Positions 18,436 to 29,400 of a stretch of DNA of 64,000 nucleotides are shown here, one piece after another (position 1 is the first letter of the stretch; each line of letters opens with the position of its first letter). A model generated the notes under the pieces. It did no database searches and had not been told where the DNA came from. It worked only from the letters and a program-made list of their open reading frames with translations. Origin of the DNA: Pseudotamlana agarivorans (lineage in GTDB: Bacteria > Bacteroidota > Bacteroidia > Flavobacteriales > Flavobacteriaceae); contig NZ_LXEI01000007.1 of assembly GCF_001642835.1 (NCBI RefSeq), forward strand, positions 1-64,000. The letters are read 5' to 3'. The position numbers were made by a program, and so were the translations under genes.

Positions 18436-21400
18436 ATGGCTATGAGAAAAATTTTAATGTTATTTAGTGTTCTAAGTTTAACTTTAGCAGTTAACGCTCA
18501 AGAACCAAACGATTGTATTGATGCCATTACGGTGTGTGGTAATGGGGTGTTTAGATCGAATTCAACAGGACCTGGTGAACTTGAGTTTACGGCTTGTGAA
18601 GGTTTTGAGCATAACTCTATTTGGCTAAAAATTGATATTGTAAAAGGAGGTACCTTAGGTTTCGATTTAATTCCAGACGATCCAAGCCTTGCAGTTGATT
18701 ACGATTTTTGGGTGTTTGAGGCAAACAGAAGTTGTTCTGATTTAGGAGCGCCTATTCGATGTGCAACAACAAACCCTATACTGGCAGGACTTCCTAACAA
18801 CCATACGGGATTAAATGGAAGCACTACTGTAAATCAATCCGGACCTGGTGCGAATGGAAGTGGTTATGTGTATTGGTTGGATGTATCACCTGGAGAATCT
18901 TATTATATTGCTGTAGACAGACCTCATGGCGAAGGGGGCTTTGAATTAAGATGGAGCGGTACAGCAATGGAAGGTACAGGAGCCTTTCCAACACCGCCAA
19001 CAGCTAACGATGTGGATGATGTTATTACCTGCAGTACAACACCAGGAGTTGGACTTTTCGATTTAAATAGCTTAAAAAGCAGTATAACGTCAACACCAGG
19101 AGCTTCAGTAGAGTTTTATGAAAATTTAGCCGATGCTACCGATGGTATTAATATACTAAATGATCCCATCTCAAACCCTTATGGGATACACGCTATAACG
19201 TCTAGTCCACAACAAATTTATGCTAAGGTGGTTTCACCAGGAACGGAGTGCTATAGCTTAACCGATTTTAATTTGGTTGTAGAAGCGGTTCCAGATGCTT
19301 CTATTACGCGTTCACCAGCAGCTATTTGTCAGAGTGAGGAGATCACGTACTCGTTTACAGGATCACCAAATACTACAGTGCATTACGAAATAGATGGAGG
19401 AGGCACCGAAAGTATTGTTTTAGATAGTTCTGGAAATGCCACTTTAGTGACTACAGCATGGGCAGATACCACGTTACAATTAATTAACGTACAAATTATA
19501 ATGGCCTCTGGAAAAGTAGCGTGTTCAACCTCATTGTCGCAAAGTGTTTCAACAACTGTCGCAACAGGAGCTGTTCCAACGTTTACACCTGTAGATCCTA
19601 TTTGTATAAATGATGCACTTAGCAATTTGCCTACAACGTCATTAGAGGGTATTACGGGGTCATGGAGCCCGACAATAAATAATACCGAAACTACTAATTA
19701 TACTTTTACACCAGATCCAGGGCAATGTGCGGTTCCTCAAACTATGGAGATTATAGTAATGGGGGGGACGCCAACTTTTAATGCTGTAAACCCTATTTGT
19801 TATGGCGATACGCTGGCACCTTTACCAACAACTTCTGCCGAAGGTATTACAGGTTCATGGTCACCAGCTTTAGATAACACAACAACCACGACCTATACGT
19901 TTACTCCAGATCCCGGACAATGTTCGGCTACTCAAACTTTACAAATTGTTGTAAATCCATTAAGTAATCCAACTTTTGCAGATGTGGATCCTATTTGTAG
20001 TGGTGACACATTATCACCTTTACCAACCACATCGCTTGAAGGTATTACAGGTACATGGGCACCAGCTTTAGATAATACGCTAACAACTACTTATACGTTT
20101 ACACCAGATGCAGGGCAGTGCGCGAGTTCACAAACTTTAGACATTGTGGTGAATCAACCAACAACGCCAACATTTGCAGCTATAGCTCCAATTTGTAGTG
20201 GTGATGTTTTAGCGCCGTTACCAACAACTTCTATTGAGGGCGTTACAGGTACATGGGCTCCGGCTTTAGATAATACTCAAACAACAACCTATACGTTTAC
20301 ACCCGATGCAGGAAGTTGCGCTTTATCGCAAACCCTTGACATTGAGGTTAATCAGCCTACAGTACCAACTTTTACAGCTATAGCTCCAATTTGTAGTGGT
20401 GAAAGTTTAGCGCCATTACCAACAACATCTATAGAAGGTGTTACAGGAACATGGAGTCCAGCATTAGATAACAGCGCAACGACTACTTACACCTTTACTC
20501 CCGATACAGGAATATGCGCAACAACGCAAACCTTGGAAATTATAGTAAGTCCGTTACCTATAAAAGCAATGGATAGTATGATAGGGTGTAGTTTATCTGC
20601 TGATGGGTTTAGTAGTTTTGATCTAAATGCAGAAATTCCTCAAATTCTTGGTAGTACTCAAAGTACGGCCGATTTTACCGTCACTTTTTATGAGGATGCA
20701 GGAGCCACGAATAGTATTTCCTCAAATCCTTATACAAACACAACGGCTTATAATCAAATCATTTATGTTATGATTACGCCGTCAAACGCAAGTTGTCCAG
20801 GTATTTTTCCATTTGAACTTCAGGTGTTAGATGGTGCACAAGCAACCATGCCGATGCCAGAAATGGTATGTGATTACGATGGAGAAAATGATGGCCTTTT
20901 CGCTTTCGATTTAACCGTTTTAAATCAAGAAGTTTTAAATGGTCAAGACGAAAATATTTATAAGGTAAGCTATTATGAAACTGCAATTGATGCTGAAAAT
21001 GGAACCAATCCTATTTTGAATCCGCAAGGTTTTGTGAATTCAACGCCTTATAATCAAACTATTTATATTCGAGTTGAAAACAGTAATATTCCAGATGTAT
21101 GCTACGCGACAACCACTTTCGATTATGAGGTGAGTCCGATTTTAAAGCCCGTAATTTCTTCTAGTAGTGGTTCTAACACGCTTTGTGTGGATTACAGCAC
21201 TGGACAATTACAAAACAGTATTACTTTAATGAGTGATTTACAAGGTTCTAATTATGCATATACCTGGTATTTAGATGGTATTGAAATTTCAGGAGCAAAT
21301 CAAGATCAATATGTAGTAGACACAGCAGCTCCTGGTTTGTATACACTTACTGTTACCGAAATTCAATTGATAGCCAATTGTACTTCAGAAATTAGTGAAT

Positions 21401-21924
21401 CTTTTGAAATCATTCAATCTGGTGCAGCCCAATTGGTTTCTGTTACTCAAACAGGAACATTTGAAGCTAATCCGAGTATAAATGTAACCGTAGAAGGCTA
21501 TGGTGAGTATTGGTTTCAGCTTGACGATGGCCATATTTTAGATAATGGTGGGGTGTTTACAAATGTAAGTGGAGGAACACATTCGGTTACGGTATATGAT
21601 AGAAAAACAGAGAATCCTTCATGTGATCCACCGTTAGTTATCGACGATATTAGAATCATTAGTTATCCTAAATACTTCACGCCTAATAACGATGGAATAA
21701 ATGATACTTGGAACATTACAGCCATGAGTAATCAATCTGGGTCCTATATTGAAATTTATGATCGCTACGGCAAATTTTTGGAGAAAATTTTACCATCTTC
21801 AACAGGATGGAATGGTACCTATAGAGGAGAAAATCTACCAACAAACGATTACTGGTTCATTTTGAATTACGAAGAATCTGGTGTTCCAAAACAGTTTAAA
21901 TCGCACTTTACGTTAAAACGATAG
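18436..21924 (+). CDS. T9SS type B-sorted repeat protein, adhesin-like
   Basis: About 1162 residues. The ATG at 18436 follows AAGGGGG at 18424-18430, one of the few SD-like sequences here; an in-frame ATG at 18400 also exists but puts 12 extra residues before the signal peptide. After the signal peptide (ending VNAQ) comes a ~170-residue domain with PNDCIDAITVC and a GGFELRWSG end strand. Ig-like segments follow, then five tandem ~66-residue repeats, two further ~105-residue beta repeats (NPYTNTTAYNQIIYV / FVNSTPYNQTIYI) and a C-terminal type B sorting domain (PKYFTPNNDGINDTW, WNGTYRGENLPTNDYWF). No catalytic motif is seen. It is the fourth gene of the adhesin/PorP/OmpA operon. Confidence 0.85.
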   Translation: MAMRKILMLFSVLSLTLAVNAQEPNDCIDAITVCGNGVFRSNSTGPGELEFTACEGFEHNSIWLKIDIVKGGTLGFDLIPDDPSLAVDYDFWVFEANRSCSDLGAPIRCATTNPILAGLPNNHTGLNGSTTVNQSGPGANGSGYVYWLDVSPGESYYIAVDRPHGEGGFELRWSGTAMEGTGAFPTPPTANDVDDVITCSTTPGVGLFDLNSLKSSITSTPGASVEFYENLADATDGINILNDPISNPYGIHAITSSPQQIYAKVVSPGTECYSLTDFNLVVEAVPDASITRSPAAICQSEEITYSFTGSPNTTVHYEIDGGGTESIVLDSSGNATLVTTAWADTTLQLINVQIIMASGKVACSTSLSQSVSTTVATGAVPTFTPVDPICINDALSNLPTTSLEGITGSWSPTINNTETTNYTFTPDPGQCAVPQTMEIIVMGGTPTFNAVNPICYGDTLAPLPTTSAEGITGSWSPALDNTTTTTYTFTPDPGQCSATQTLQIVVNPLSNPTFADVDPICSGDTLSPLPTTSLEGITGTWAPALDNTLTTTYTFTPDAGQCASSQTLDIVVNQPTTPTFAAIAPICSGDVLAPLPTTSIEGVTGTWAPALDNTQTTTYTFTPDAGSCALSQTLDIEVNQPTVPTFTAIAPICSGESLAPLPTTSIEGVTGTWSPALDNSATTTYTFTPDTGICATTQTLEIIVSPLPIKAMDSMIGCSLSADGFSSFDLNAEIPQILGSTQSTADFTVTFYEDAGATNSISSNPYTNTTAYNQIIYVMITPSNASCPGIFPFELQVLDGAQATMPMPEMVCDYDGENDGLFAFDLTVLNQEVLNGQDENIYKVSYYETAIDAENGTNPILNPQGFVNSTPYNQTIYIRVENSNIPDVCYATTTFDYEVSPILKPVISSSSGSNTLCVDYSTGQLQNSITLMSDLQGSNYAYTWYLDGIEISGANQDQYVVDTAAPGLYTLTVTEIQLIANCTSEISESFEIIQSGAAQLVSVTQTGTFEANPSINVTVEGYGEYWFQLDDGHILDNGGVFTNVSGGTHSVTVYDRKTENPSCDPPLVIDDIRIISYPKYFTPNNDGINDTWNITAMSNQSGSYIEIYDRYGKFLEKILPSSTGWNGTYRGENLPTNDYWFILNYEESGVPKQFKSHFTLKR
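19576..20562 (+). repeat. Five tandem ~198-bp coding repeats
   Basis: Units start at 19576, 19771, 19969, 20167 and 20365, giving steps of 195, 198, 198 and 198 bp. Each encodes PTF-x5-PIC, LPTTSxEGxTG and YTFTPDxGxC blocks. Units 4 and 5 share runs of identical DNA such as AGCTATAGCTCCAATTTGTA, so copy number could change by slippage or recombination. Each unit carries two cysteines. Confidence 0.95.
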
Positions 21925-21970
21925 GTTAAGGGGAGTGGATAATATTTAACTATTATCACATTCAATTTAA

Positions 21971-22020
21971 AGAGGTTGAATTATTTGTTTTTAAACTTAT
22001 AATTCGGCCTCTACTTTTTT
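21971..22020 (+). terminator. Intrinsic terminator of the adhesin operon
   Basis: AGAGGTTGAATTAT (21971-21984) pairs with ATAATTCGGCCTCT (21999-22012) through 14 positions, two of them G-U, with a 14-nt loop and TTTTTT at 22015-22020. Confidence 0.75.
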
Positions 22021-22151
22021 GAAGTGGTTTTTAAATCGTTTACGATTTTCACTGTATATTGCTAATAATTAGTAACTACAGCTGAATAAAAATTATAGAA
22101 CTATAAAGCTTAAATAACTTAGAACTCTGGTTACTTAATTGGCATTCAGTT

Positions 22152-22577
22152 TTACATTTTAGGAAGTCTTAACGTTTCAATCCAGAAAATATTAGACTCG
22201 TAAAATTGCAAAGCAGTTTCAATAATGCGGTTACTTTTATCTCTAGGAGATTTTGAAATAAATCTTGCTTTCGAACCATTAAAATCTAACGTGTAGTCCT
22301 CACTAATATCAGTTTTTTCGTTTGTGATAAACGTAACGACTTTTTTTTCAATCTTCCAAGTTCCTTTACCATAAAGGTTTTTATCTGCTGGTGCTCCCTT
22401 TTGTTTTGTATTAGAATGAAATGTGAAGCTACCGTCGTTATTTAAGCTTAGTTTGTACATTATCTCAATACCATTGCTTGGACCCAAAGTTCGTGTATAA
22501 ATGCCGGAAATAGACTCTGATTGGGTAAAAGCAACCAGGTGGAGTAATAAAGCGATAGTGGAAAATAATATTTTCAT
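22152..22577 (-). CDS. Small secreted beta-rich protein of unknown function
   Basis: A 141-residue protein with a signal peptide of about 19 residues (ending AFTQ). The mature part has alternating strands with G-x-W patterns (ISGIYTR, NNDGSFTFHSN, YGKGTWKIEKKVVTFI), like the lipocalin-type small beta-barrel proteins of Bacteroidota that resemble NlpE/META folds. I cannot name a family. There is no lipobox, so it is probably periplasmic. A minus-strand terminator at 22671-22712 separates it from the SusCD operon, so it has its own transcript. No clear promoter was found before it. Confidence 0.6.
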   Translation of the reverse strand: MKILFSTIALLLHLVAFTQSESISGIYTRTLGPSNGIEIMYKLSLNNDGSFTFHSNTKQKGAPADKNLYGKGTWKIEKKVVTFITNEKTDISEDYTLDFNGSKARFISKSPRDKSNRIIETALQFYESNIFWIETLRLPKM

Positions 22578-22670
22578 TGTACTTAATAGGTTAGTACGCT
22601 GCCAGGCACAATTATCTTGCCATTAAATATGGATGTACTCTCTAAATTAAAATATTAGGGTAGTAGTAAT

Positions 22671-22712
22671 AAAAAAAAAGCCTAAAACAGCAATAGCTGA
22701 TTTAGGCTTTTT
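22671..22712 (-). terminator. Intrinsic terminator of the SusC/SusD operon
   Basis: Read on the minus strand, AAAGCCTAAA (22710 to 22701) pairs with TTTAGGCTTT (22686 to 22677), with an inner CAGC/GCTG stem and a following run of T (A run 22671-22679 on the plus strand). It lies 21 bp after the last gene of the operon. Confidence 0.9.
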
Positions 22713-22732
22713 AAAGAGGTATTAAATTCTAA

Positions 22733-24061
22733 TTATAGAAACACACCGTAAACTCTTAAAGCTGGGTTATCTAAACTTGTAAAAGTTCCAGCGGTATTAG
22801 AGTATGAACCAAAGTTGCCTTCATGTGTAAATAAAAGCCCTTCAGCCGAGTTAAACATGTTAACTATAGGTGCTAAAACGTAAATTAGAGCTTCGCCATC
22901 ACCATAAGTACCAACATAATCTAAGTACAATCTTCCGTCTTGAACTACTGGTTTATCGAAGCAGTAGAATGCAAAGAAGTTTGCTCCATCAGAATTTCGT
23001 TGTACAACAACACGAATTTGATTAGCACAAGTAGCATCACTATTAAAATCAAGTGTTAAACTGTATTCAAACAATGTGAAGCCTGCTGCATTTAATTGTG
23101 CATTCATTGCCTCGTACATGGTATCATGAGCAGGAGAGGTTAGAGGGAAGCTTCCTAAGCTAGGTCTGTATAAAAATACAGGGTTACCTGTTTGAACCAA
23201 ATATTGCACGTCATTACCAATGTATAAAGGTAATTGGTCGTAAATAATTCTTAAGCCATCTTCTGTATTAACATACTCATTATTTGTAGCATCGTAAGTG
23301 AAACTAGTTAAAATTGTCCCATTAATTTCTACTGGCTCAATGAAGTAAAAACCTTCTGCCGTAATAACAACAGGTTTTGTAGTTGTTATTTCTTGTCCAT
23401 TTTGAATGTAAGTGATTGTTGCCACTCTGCTTGAAGCGTCAAATTCAAAAGACGCTATAGCTTGATCATTAAGTAGAATGTTTCTGAAAACAGATTCGCT
23501 ACCATCACCTGTTAGGTTGTCTACTGAATCAAAAGTAGGTTGTAGGTCTAAATCTGCTTGAGTAGCTTTTCTTAATGTGAAAATAGTAATATCATCACCG
23601 TAATCGGTTTTACTTTCTAATACCACTTCATCTTCGGTTACAGATAGAATATTGAAAACATATTCTCCGTCGTTATTATTGTCATTGATTTCATAAATAG
23701 CATGGAAAACAGCATGTGTTTCTAATACCAACTCCAGTTTTAAAGTTTTAGCAATTCTGTAAGTGATGGTATTATCTTCAGCGCCTTTTAAATAATCTGA
23801 AGCGATGGATACATAGCCGCTGTCATCAAAATCCATAAGCATGGTAAAGGCACCAAAATCTTTGTTAGGAGAGTAATAACCCACCCAACCATATTCTGAT
23901 GAAGTTAAAATGTCGGTATACTCCGTTTTTACTTCGTCAATTCTTTCGTTAATGGATTGATCGAAAAGTGGTTCTACATCATTATCGGTACAAGCTGTAA
24001 CCGTTAATAATAGCATACAAACACTTAAAGTCAATTTTAATAGTTTATATATATATTTCAT
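22733..24061 (-). CDS. DUF4302 family lipoprotein
   Basis: A 442-residue lipoprotein. The signal ends in a lipobox (LLLTVTAC, Cys about 24), followed by DNDVEPLFDQS and the stretch INERIDEVKTEYTDIL-x5-YGW that I associate with DUF4302. The rest is beta-rich. DUF4302 proteins typically sit in operons with SusC, SusD and a zinc metallohydrolase lipoprotein, as here. The role is probably surface substrate binding, but the substrate is unknown. It is the last gene of the four-gene operon, 36 bp after the metallohydrolase gene. Confidence 0.85.
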   Translation of the reverse strand: MKYIYKLLKLTLSVCMLLLTVTACTDNDVEPLFDQSINERIDEVKTEYTDILTSSEYGWVGYYSPNKDFGAFTMLMDFDDSGYVSIASDYLKGAEDNTITYRIAKTLKLELVLETHAVFHAIYEINDNNNDGEYVFNILSVTEDEVVLESKTDYGDDITIFTLRKATQADLDLQPTFDSVDNLTGDGSESVFRNILLNDQAIASFEFDASSRVATITYIQNGQEITTTKPVVITAEGFYFIEPVEINGTILTSFTYDATNNEYVNTEDGLRIIYDQLPLYIGNDVQYLVQTGNPVFLYRPSLGSFPLTSPAHDTMYEAMNAQLNAAGFTLFEYSLTLDFNSDATCANQIRVVVQRNSDGANFFAFYCFDKPVVQDGRLYLDYVGTYGDGEALIYVLAPIVNMFNSAEGLLFTHEGNFGSYSNTAGTFTSLDNPALRVYGVFL

Positions 24062-24097
24062 TTTATAACTTTATTTAATTAAAAGATATACTAATAT

Positions 24098-25045
24098 TTA
24101 CTCCGGAATAACCCCCGTGTTTATAACTTCTGTTAATCTTGTTTGTAGGGTAGCTTTCACAGCAACCAAGTCAATATTAAAGTTGTTTTTAAAATAAGCT
24201 AGAATTAAATCTAATTTTTGTCTAATTTTTAAACGTCCTTGATTAATTTCTTGGCATTCTAACACAACATCTCCATCGGTATATACACTACAGTCTTCTT
24301 GATCTAAGAAGTAGTAGTTAAAAATGTCGTCTTCAAGTACTAAATAATGAGCAATAACTTCACAAAAATCTTCAAACTCATTTAGTGTTGAATAAGGACT
24401 AACCATACCAAGTTTAATGGCGTCTGCTAGACTTACACCATTACTCCAACCGTTTCCTAAGTAAGTGTCTGAAATCGTATTATAACCAATTGGAATACCA
24501 TAAGTTTGATGAATAATATGTGAAAACTCATGGTGCGCTGTAGCTAAAATTCCTCCACTAGGGTTAGCTAACCAATCACCGTTTTGTAAGTCTAAACTAT
24601 TCATGTTTAAAAGGGTGATTCTTGCACCGCCTTCAGCATAACCTAATAGCCTTGTACCGTCATCTTTGTAGATGTAAGATCCGATATAAACAAGTTCTGG
24701 TGGGAATAATTCTTTAATAAAATTCTCGCCATCATCACCCACTTCTGTATAAGGTTCAATCCATAAGTAGTCAATAATTTTAGTAGCATCGATCACCAAA
24801 TCTGATTCGATTGGTGTGGCACTCTGACTGGCAGAAATAAAATTGTCGTTCCATCTCCAACGTGTTGCAGTACCGTAACGTTCGAATAAACTATGGCCGT
24901 CGTTATCGTATAAATACACATCATTGGGGTGCGTAATTGCAGGATCTTCAGGTGGTGTATATGGCGTGTTCGTGTCATCTGAACTACATTGCATAAACAA
25001 AGTAGCCGAAAACATTAATCCGATTAGTTTTATAGTGTTTTTCAT
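24098..25045 (-). CDS. Substrate import-associated zinc metallohydrolase lipoprotein
   Basis: A 315-residue lipoprotein with the lipobox LFMQC at about residue 20. The zinc-binding HEFSH (HExxH) motif lies near residue 170 in ATAHHEFSHIIHQTYG, followed by a C-terminal helical segment. It matches the Bacteroidota family of putative zinc metallohydrolases linked to TonB-dependent import (SusC/SusD partners). It would sit on the cell surface and could process a peptide or other substrate before import. Activity is inferred from the motif only. It lies 15 bp after the SusD gene. Confidence 0.88.
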   Translation of the reverse strand: MKNTIKLIGLMFSATLFMQCSSDDTNTPYTPPEDPAITHPNDVYLYDNDGHSLFERYGTATRWRWNDNFISASQSATPIESDLVIDATKIIDYLWIEPYTEVGDDGENFIKELFPPELVYIGSYIYKDDGTRLLGYAEGGARITLLNMNSLDLQNGDWLANPSGGILATAHHEFSHIIHQTYGIPIGYNTISDTYLGNGWSNGVSLADAIKLGMVSPYSTLNEFEDFCEVIAHYLVLEDDIFNYYFLDQEDCSVYTDGDVVLECQEINQGRLKIRQKLDLILAYFKNNFNIDLVAVKATLQTRLTEVINTGVIPE

Positions 25046-25060
25046 ATCAAATGTATTTTA

Positions 25061-26488
25061 TTATCTAGGGTTAGCTTCTATACCGTTAACCGTAGCTCTT
25101 TGTGGTATTTGTATCGCTTTTCTTAAATCTTCGGCACCTAAAACATAGGTGTCTCCATTAACATCAATATGAGTAACTTCCATACTGTGTCGTTTTATAT
25201 CGAACCATCTTAAACTCTCGTTTAAAAATTCTTTTCTGCGTTCAGAAAGTACAAACTCTAACATGGCATCTTGATCAGATCCGCCAAAATAATCAACCAC
25301 ATTTTGTAAAGTAAGTTGCCCACCATTAGCATATCTTAAAGTTGCTAAAACATTGTAGTCGTCTAAAGCTTCTTGCAATCTGTTTTGCATCACGTAAGAT
25401 TCCATTCTATTAAAAATAACTTCTTCACTTCTAAATTCAGTTACCACGATATAAGGGAATCCTGTAGTTGCAGTAGTGTATCTAAAAAGTTCGTTATATT
25501 TTGGTTGAGAACGGGCTTGGGTACCGTAGTTATAGAAGTAGTCTCTTTCGTCACTATCACCTTGGATATTGATTCGAAGTATCTGATTAATAATATTAGT
25601 ATTTGTTCTGTATCCAAAGTAGTATCTGTCTCCAGTACTTTCTTTTCTACTTACAAATAGGTTATAGGCTTGAGAGATATCATTAAACTGATCTGCTATT
25701 TGAGCAGATGATGTTCCTGTGAAAACGGCTGCCATATCTCTTACATAGGTAGTTCCTATAGTACCAGTGCCTATAATTTTGTTAGAATATTCTATACATT
25801 TATCATAGTCTTGGGTAAATAGGTAGAATCTTGAAGCAAAAGCGTTTGCTGCATTTTTTGTAAAATGATATTTCCCTAATCCTGTATAGTAAGCATCTGA
25901 AATTAAGGGTAAGGCTTCTAATAAATCCTTTTCAATTAATTGATACGTTTCCTCTAGGGTTCCTCTTTCATATTCTACCTTTAGACTAGTTTCAGGAGCC
26001 GTGATATAAGGAATACCTAAGGTTCCTTTATTAGCATCGTTGTAGTGTTGTGAAAACACATTAGCAAGAATAAAGTGGTTGTAAGCTCTACAAATTAGGG
26101 CTTCACCTCTTAATGCATTTCTAAAATCGGCATCACCACCTTCAATTTGATCTAAAGACTCTAAAGCTTGATTGGCATGAGCAATGGCGTTATAAGAGGT
26201 TTCCCAAAGGTAAGATGGCGTATCTTGTTGGGTTGAAGATTGTACCAATCTATATTGATAGTTTTCTGTCATCCAATCTACCTGCGTATTGTCAAAGATA
26301 GCAGTCACGTTATCGGTTCTCCATTCTAGAAAAAATTGAGATCCTTCGTTATAAGCTGAAACCAATAACTCCGATACATCATCTAAAGAAGTTATGGTTT
26401 GTCTATTATCTGGGGTTTCGTCAAGGTAATCATCACACCCAAAAAATAGAGTTAAGCTAAATATGGTTATTAATATGTTCTTTTTCAT
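25061..26488 (-). CDS. RagB/SusD family nutrient-binding outer-membrane lipoprotein
   Basis: A 475-residue lipoprotein. Its signal ends FFGC, with Cys18, followed by DDYLDETPDNRQT, the usual SusD opening. TPR-like helices and the family's late segment LSERRKEFLNESLRWFDIKRHS near residues 410-430 are visible. SusD proteins form the lid of the SusC transporter and capture the ligand at the cell surface. The gene starts 4 bp after the SusC stop. The ligand is unknown, and no carbohydrate-active enzyme gene is nearby, which argues against a polysaccharide locus. Confidence 0.95.
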   Translation of the reverse strand: MKKNILITIFSLTLFFGCDDYLDETPDNRQTITSLDDVSELLVSAYNEGSQFFLEWRTDNVTAIFDNTQVDWMTENYQYRLVQSSTQQDTPSYLWETSYNAIAHANQALESLDQIEGGDADFRNALRGEALICRAYNHFILANVFSQHYNDANKGTLGIPYITAPETSLKVEYERGTLEETYQLIEKDLLEALPLISDAYYTGLGKYHFTKNAANAFASRFYLFTQDYDKCIEYSNKIIGTGTIGTTYVRDMAAVFTGTSSAQIADQFNDISQAYNLFVSRKESTGDRYYFGYRTNTNIINQILRINIQGDSDERDYFYNYGTQARSQPKYNELFRYTTATTGFPYIVVTEFRSEEVIFNRMESYVMQNRLQEALDDYNVLATLRYANGGQLTLQNVVDYFGGSDQDAMLEFVLSERRKEFLNESLRWFDIKRHSMEVTHIDVNGDTYVLGAEDLRKAIQIPQRATVNGIEANPR

Positions 26489-26492
26489 AGGA

Positions 26493-29400
26493 CTAGAAGT
26501 TAAAGTTTAGGCTAAAGGTGAAACTTTTGGTTAATGGTAATGAAACACCTCCAGATTGATAGAATTCTGGGTCTATACCGTTTAATCTATCATCAGAATA
26601 AATTAGCCATAAATTAAATGCTGAAATACTCGCTGTTGCAGATTTAATGAATGTGTGGTCCGTAATACTATTAGGAAACGCATAGGCAAGCTTAATGTTT
26701 TTAAGTCTTACATAATCACCATCGGCAACACGTACATCACTCTTATTATATAAACTGTAAGCATTTAAGCCTTGGTAGTTTAAGGCTTGTGCAGCTGTTT
26801 CAGATAAAATGGCAGGAATATTAGTGATATTTTCATCACCAGGTAATGTCCATCTGTTAATTAACTCTCCTGGTAGAGAGCTGTCATCAGAATAACTGCT
26901 AGAAAACGATTCGTCTAATCTAATTTTATTACCTCCTCGATATGAGAAACCAATCGTTAAACTTAAGTTTTTATAAGAGAAGTTATTATTGAAACCTCCA
27001 AAGAAAATAGGCTCTGTAGGGCCTTCATATTTTAAATGCTCCGTGATATCAGTTCTGTTCTGTAAATTCATAGATTGAATGATACTGCCATCGGCTGCAT
27101 AAAAAGTTGGTACACCATTAGAATCTAATCCAGCAAATGGAATAGAGAATAATGATCTAACCGGATATCCTTCAATATTAGCACCATTTCTACTTACGGC
27201 TGCACCAATATTGTCTCTAGATTCCCATTGTGTAATTTCACTTTCGGAGTGGCTAAAGTTAATGTTTGAAGACCATCTAAAGTTTCCTGAATTTACATTT
27301 TGTGTGCTTAAATTAGCTTCGTAACCATTACGGATAAACTCTCCAATATTACCAAGTTTAGTACCTTCACCACCAACACCGTTAGTTTCAATAAAACCAA
27401 TAAGGTCTTTAGAATGTCTTTTGTAGTATTCTAATTCAAGACTTACCGCATTATTAAAAAAGCTAGTTTCTAAACCTATGTTCCATTCGTATAGTTTCTC
27501 AAAAGTTAATTCGCTGTTTTCTAATTGAGAAATAATTAAAGATACTTCACTTTCAGAGTCTTGAGGACGTAAAGGTTCGGCACCATAAACAATTAAACCG
27601 GCACTAGCGTTAAATGGGTTAGATCCTGAAAGACCGTAAGTCGATTTAAGCTTTAATAAGTTTACCCAAGCAGCGTTGTCCATAAACGTTTCTTGGTGGA
27701 TATTCCAAGCACCACTTATGTTGTAGGTTGGCAAATATCTTGCGCTTGATGCGTCTCCCGTTCTGTTATCTCCAGTATAAGTATAAGTACCGTTAATAAC
27801 ATAACGATTATCGTACGAGTAAGCTATGTTAGAAAACATACCCCAACCACGTTGTTTGGTTTCTAAGGCGCTAAAGTAATCTAAGCCACGAGAATCTAAA
27901 TATCTAATAAAGTTAGGGTCACTTAAAATTAATCCTCCTTTATCAAACATATAACCCCAACCATCATTTTTCTGTGTAGATCGGTTGCTATAGGTTAACT
28001 CTTGAGCTAGTAAAGCAGAAACGGTATGTATATCGTTAAAAGTGTGCGAGTAATCAAACTGATTTCTAGCGTAATAGTTTGTTAAGGTATGATCACTCGT
28101 TTTTCTAAATCCGCCATTAGGTAAAACACTATAAGGTTCTAACTCTGGGGCATCTGGATCTCTAAATAAAAATATATTACTATTTCTAATTAAAGGGTTA
28201 TCAGCTCTATAAGCTTCAGCATTATTAGAGTTTTCGTGAATGGTTTGAACGGCATTACTTGTATACCATCTTCCTTGTAATACAGTAGTAAAATTAAGGT
28301 CTTTTGTTACTTTCCATTTTAAATCGGTTTGGAAAGATAAATCTAAAACATCTAGGTTTACAAAGTTGTGATCAACCTCGTGTAAGATATTAAAAGGGGC
28401 GTAGTTTTTTCTGAAATATTGACGATCTCCATTTTGATCATAAGGGGTCATACTTCTACTCGTATAAAGCGCATAATTAAAAGGGTTGTTATCAAACTGT
28501 CTTTCATACAAACCAGTAATCTCATTTAACTCTCTATCTTGAGAGGCAGCTACTTGCTGATCTCTTACGTTTCCAGTTAATTTCATGCCCAGGGATAATT
28601 TATCAGATAAAGTGAAATTACCATTTAAATTAGCTGTGTAGTTTTTTACTTTATCGGCTATGGTTTGTCCATCATCGACCATAGTACCTATAGATGCTCT
28701 AAATCTTGATTTATCTGAACCTGATGATATACTGAAGTTATTGGCTCTCATAAATGAAGATTTAAATAGCACATCAAACCAATCAGTATTAGCATCGGCA
28801 TAACGTTGAAGGTAATCATAGTTTGGTGTTCCACCGGTTCCCCAATCAATATCACCTTTTACAATGCTATATAACATATCTTCAAATACACCATGACTAT
28901 TACTTGCATTAGCACCGGCTATATCGATCCATCCTTTTTCATAAAGCTCTTGATAAACACTCATCTCATCACCAGAATTTAAAAAGTTAAACTGGTCGTA
29001 TGTAGGTTTTGCTCTAGTCGTAATATTAGTTGAAAAGTTTATAGAAGGCTTACCAGAAGTACCTTTTTTAGTAGTAATTACAATAACACCGTTTAGGGCA
29101 CGTGCACCATATAATGCGGTAGCAGAGGCATCTTTTAACACTTGAAAAGATTCGATGTCTTCAGGGTTTAATCCTGCTGTAGAAGAACTTAATAAGGTAC
29201 TTAAGTTACCAGAAGTAATTTCTTCATTAGAAAGTTCAATGGCGTTTTCTAAAATAACCCCATCAACAACCCATAGAGGTTTGTTAGTACCGTTAATCGA
29301 AGCATCACCTCTAATTCTAATAACTGGTGCAGCACCGAAAGTACCCGAAACATTTTCTACTTCAACACCGGCTACTTGTCCTTGTAGCGAGCGGCTTACG

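Noticed and set aside
19576-20562. Regular ~198-bp repeats as a CRISPR-like array
   Set aside because: Repeats are contiguous, in frame, coding and without spacers; no cas genes are present.
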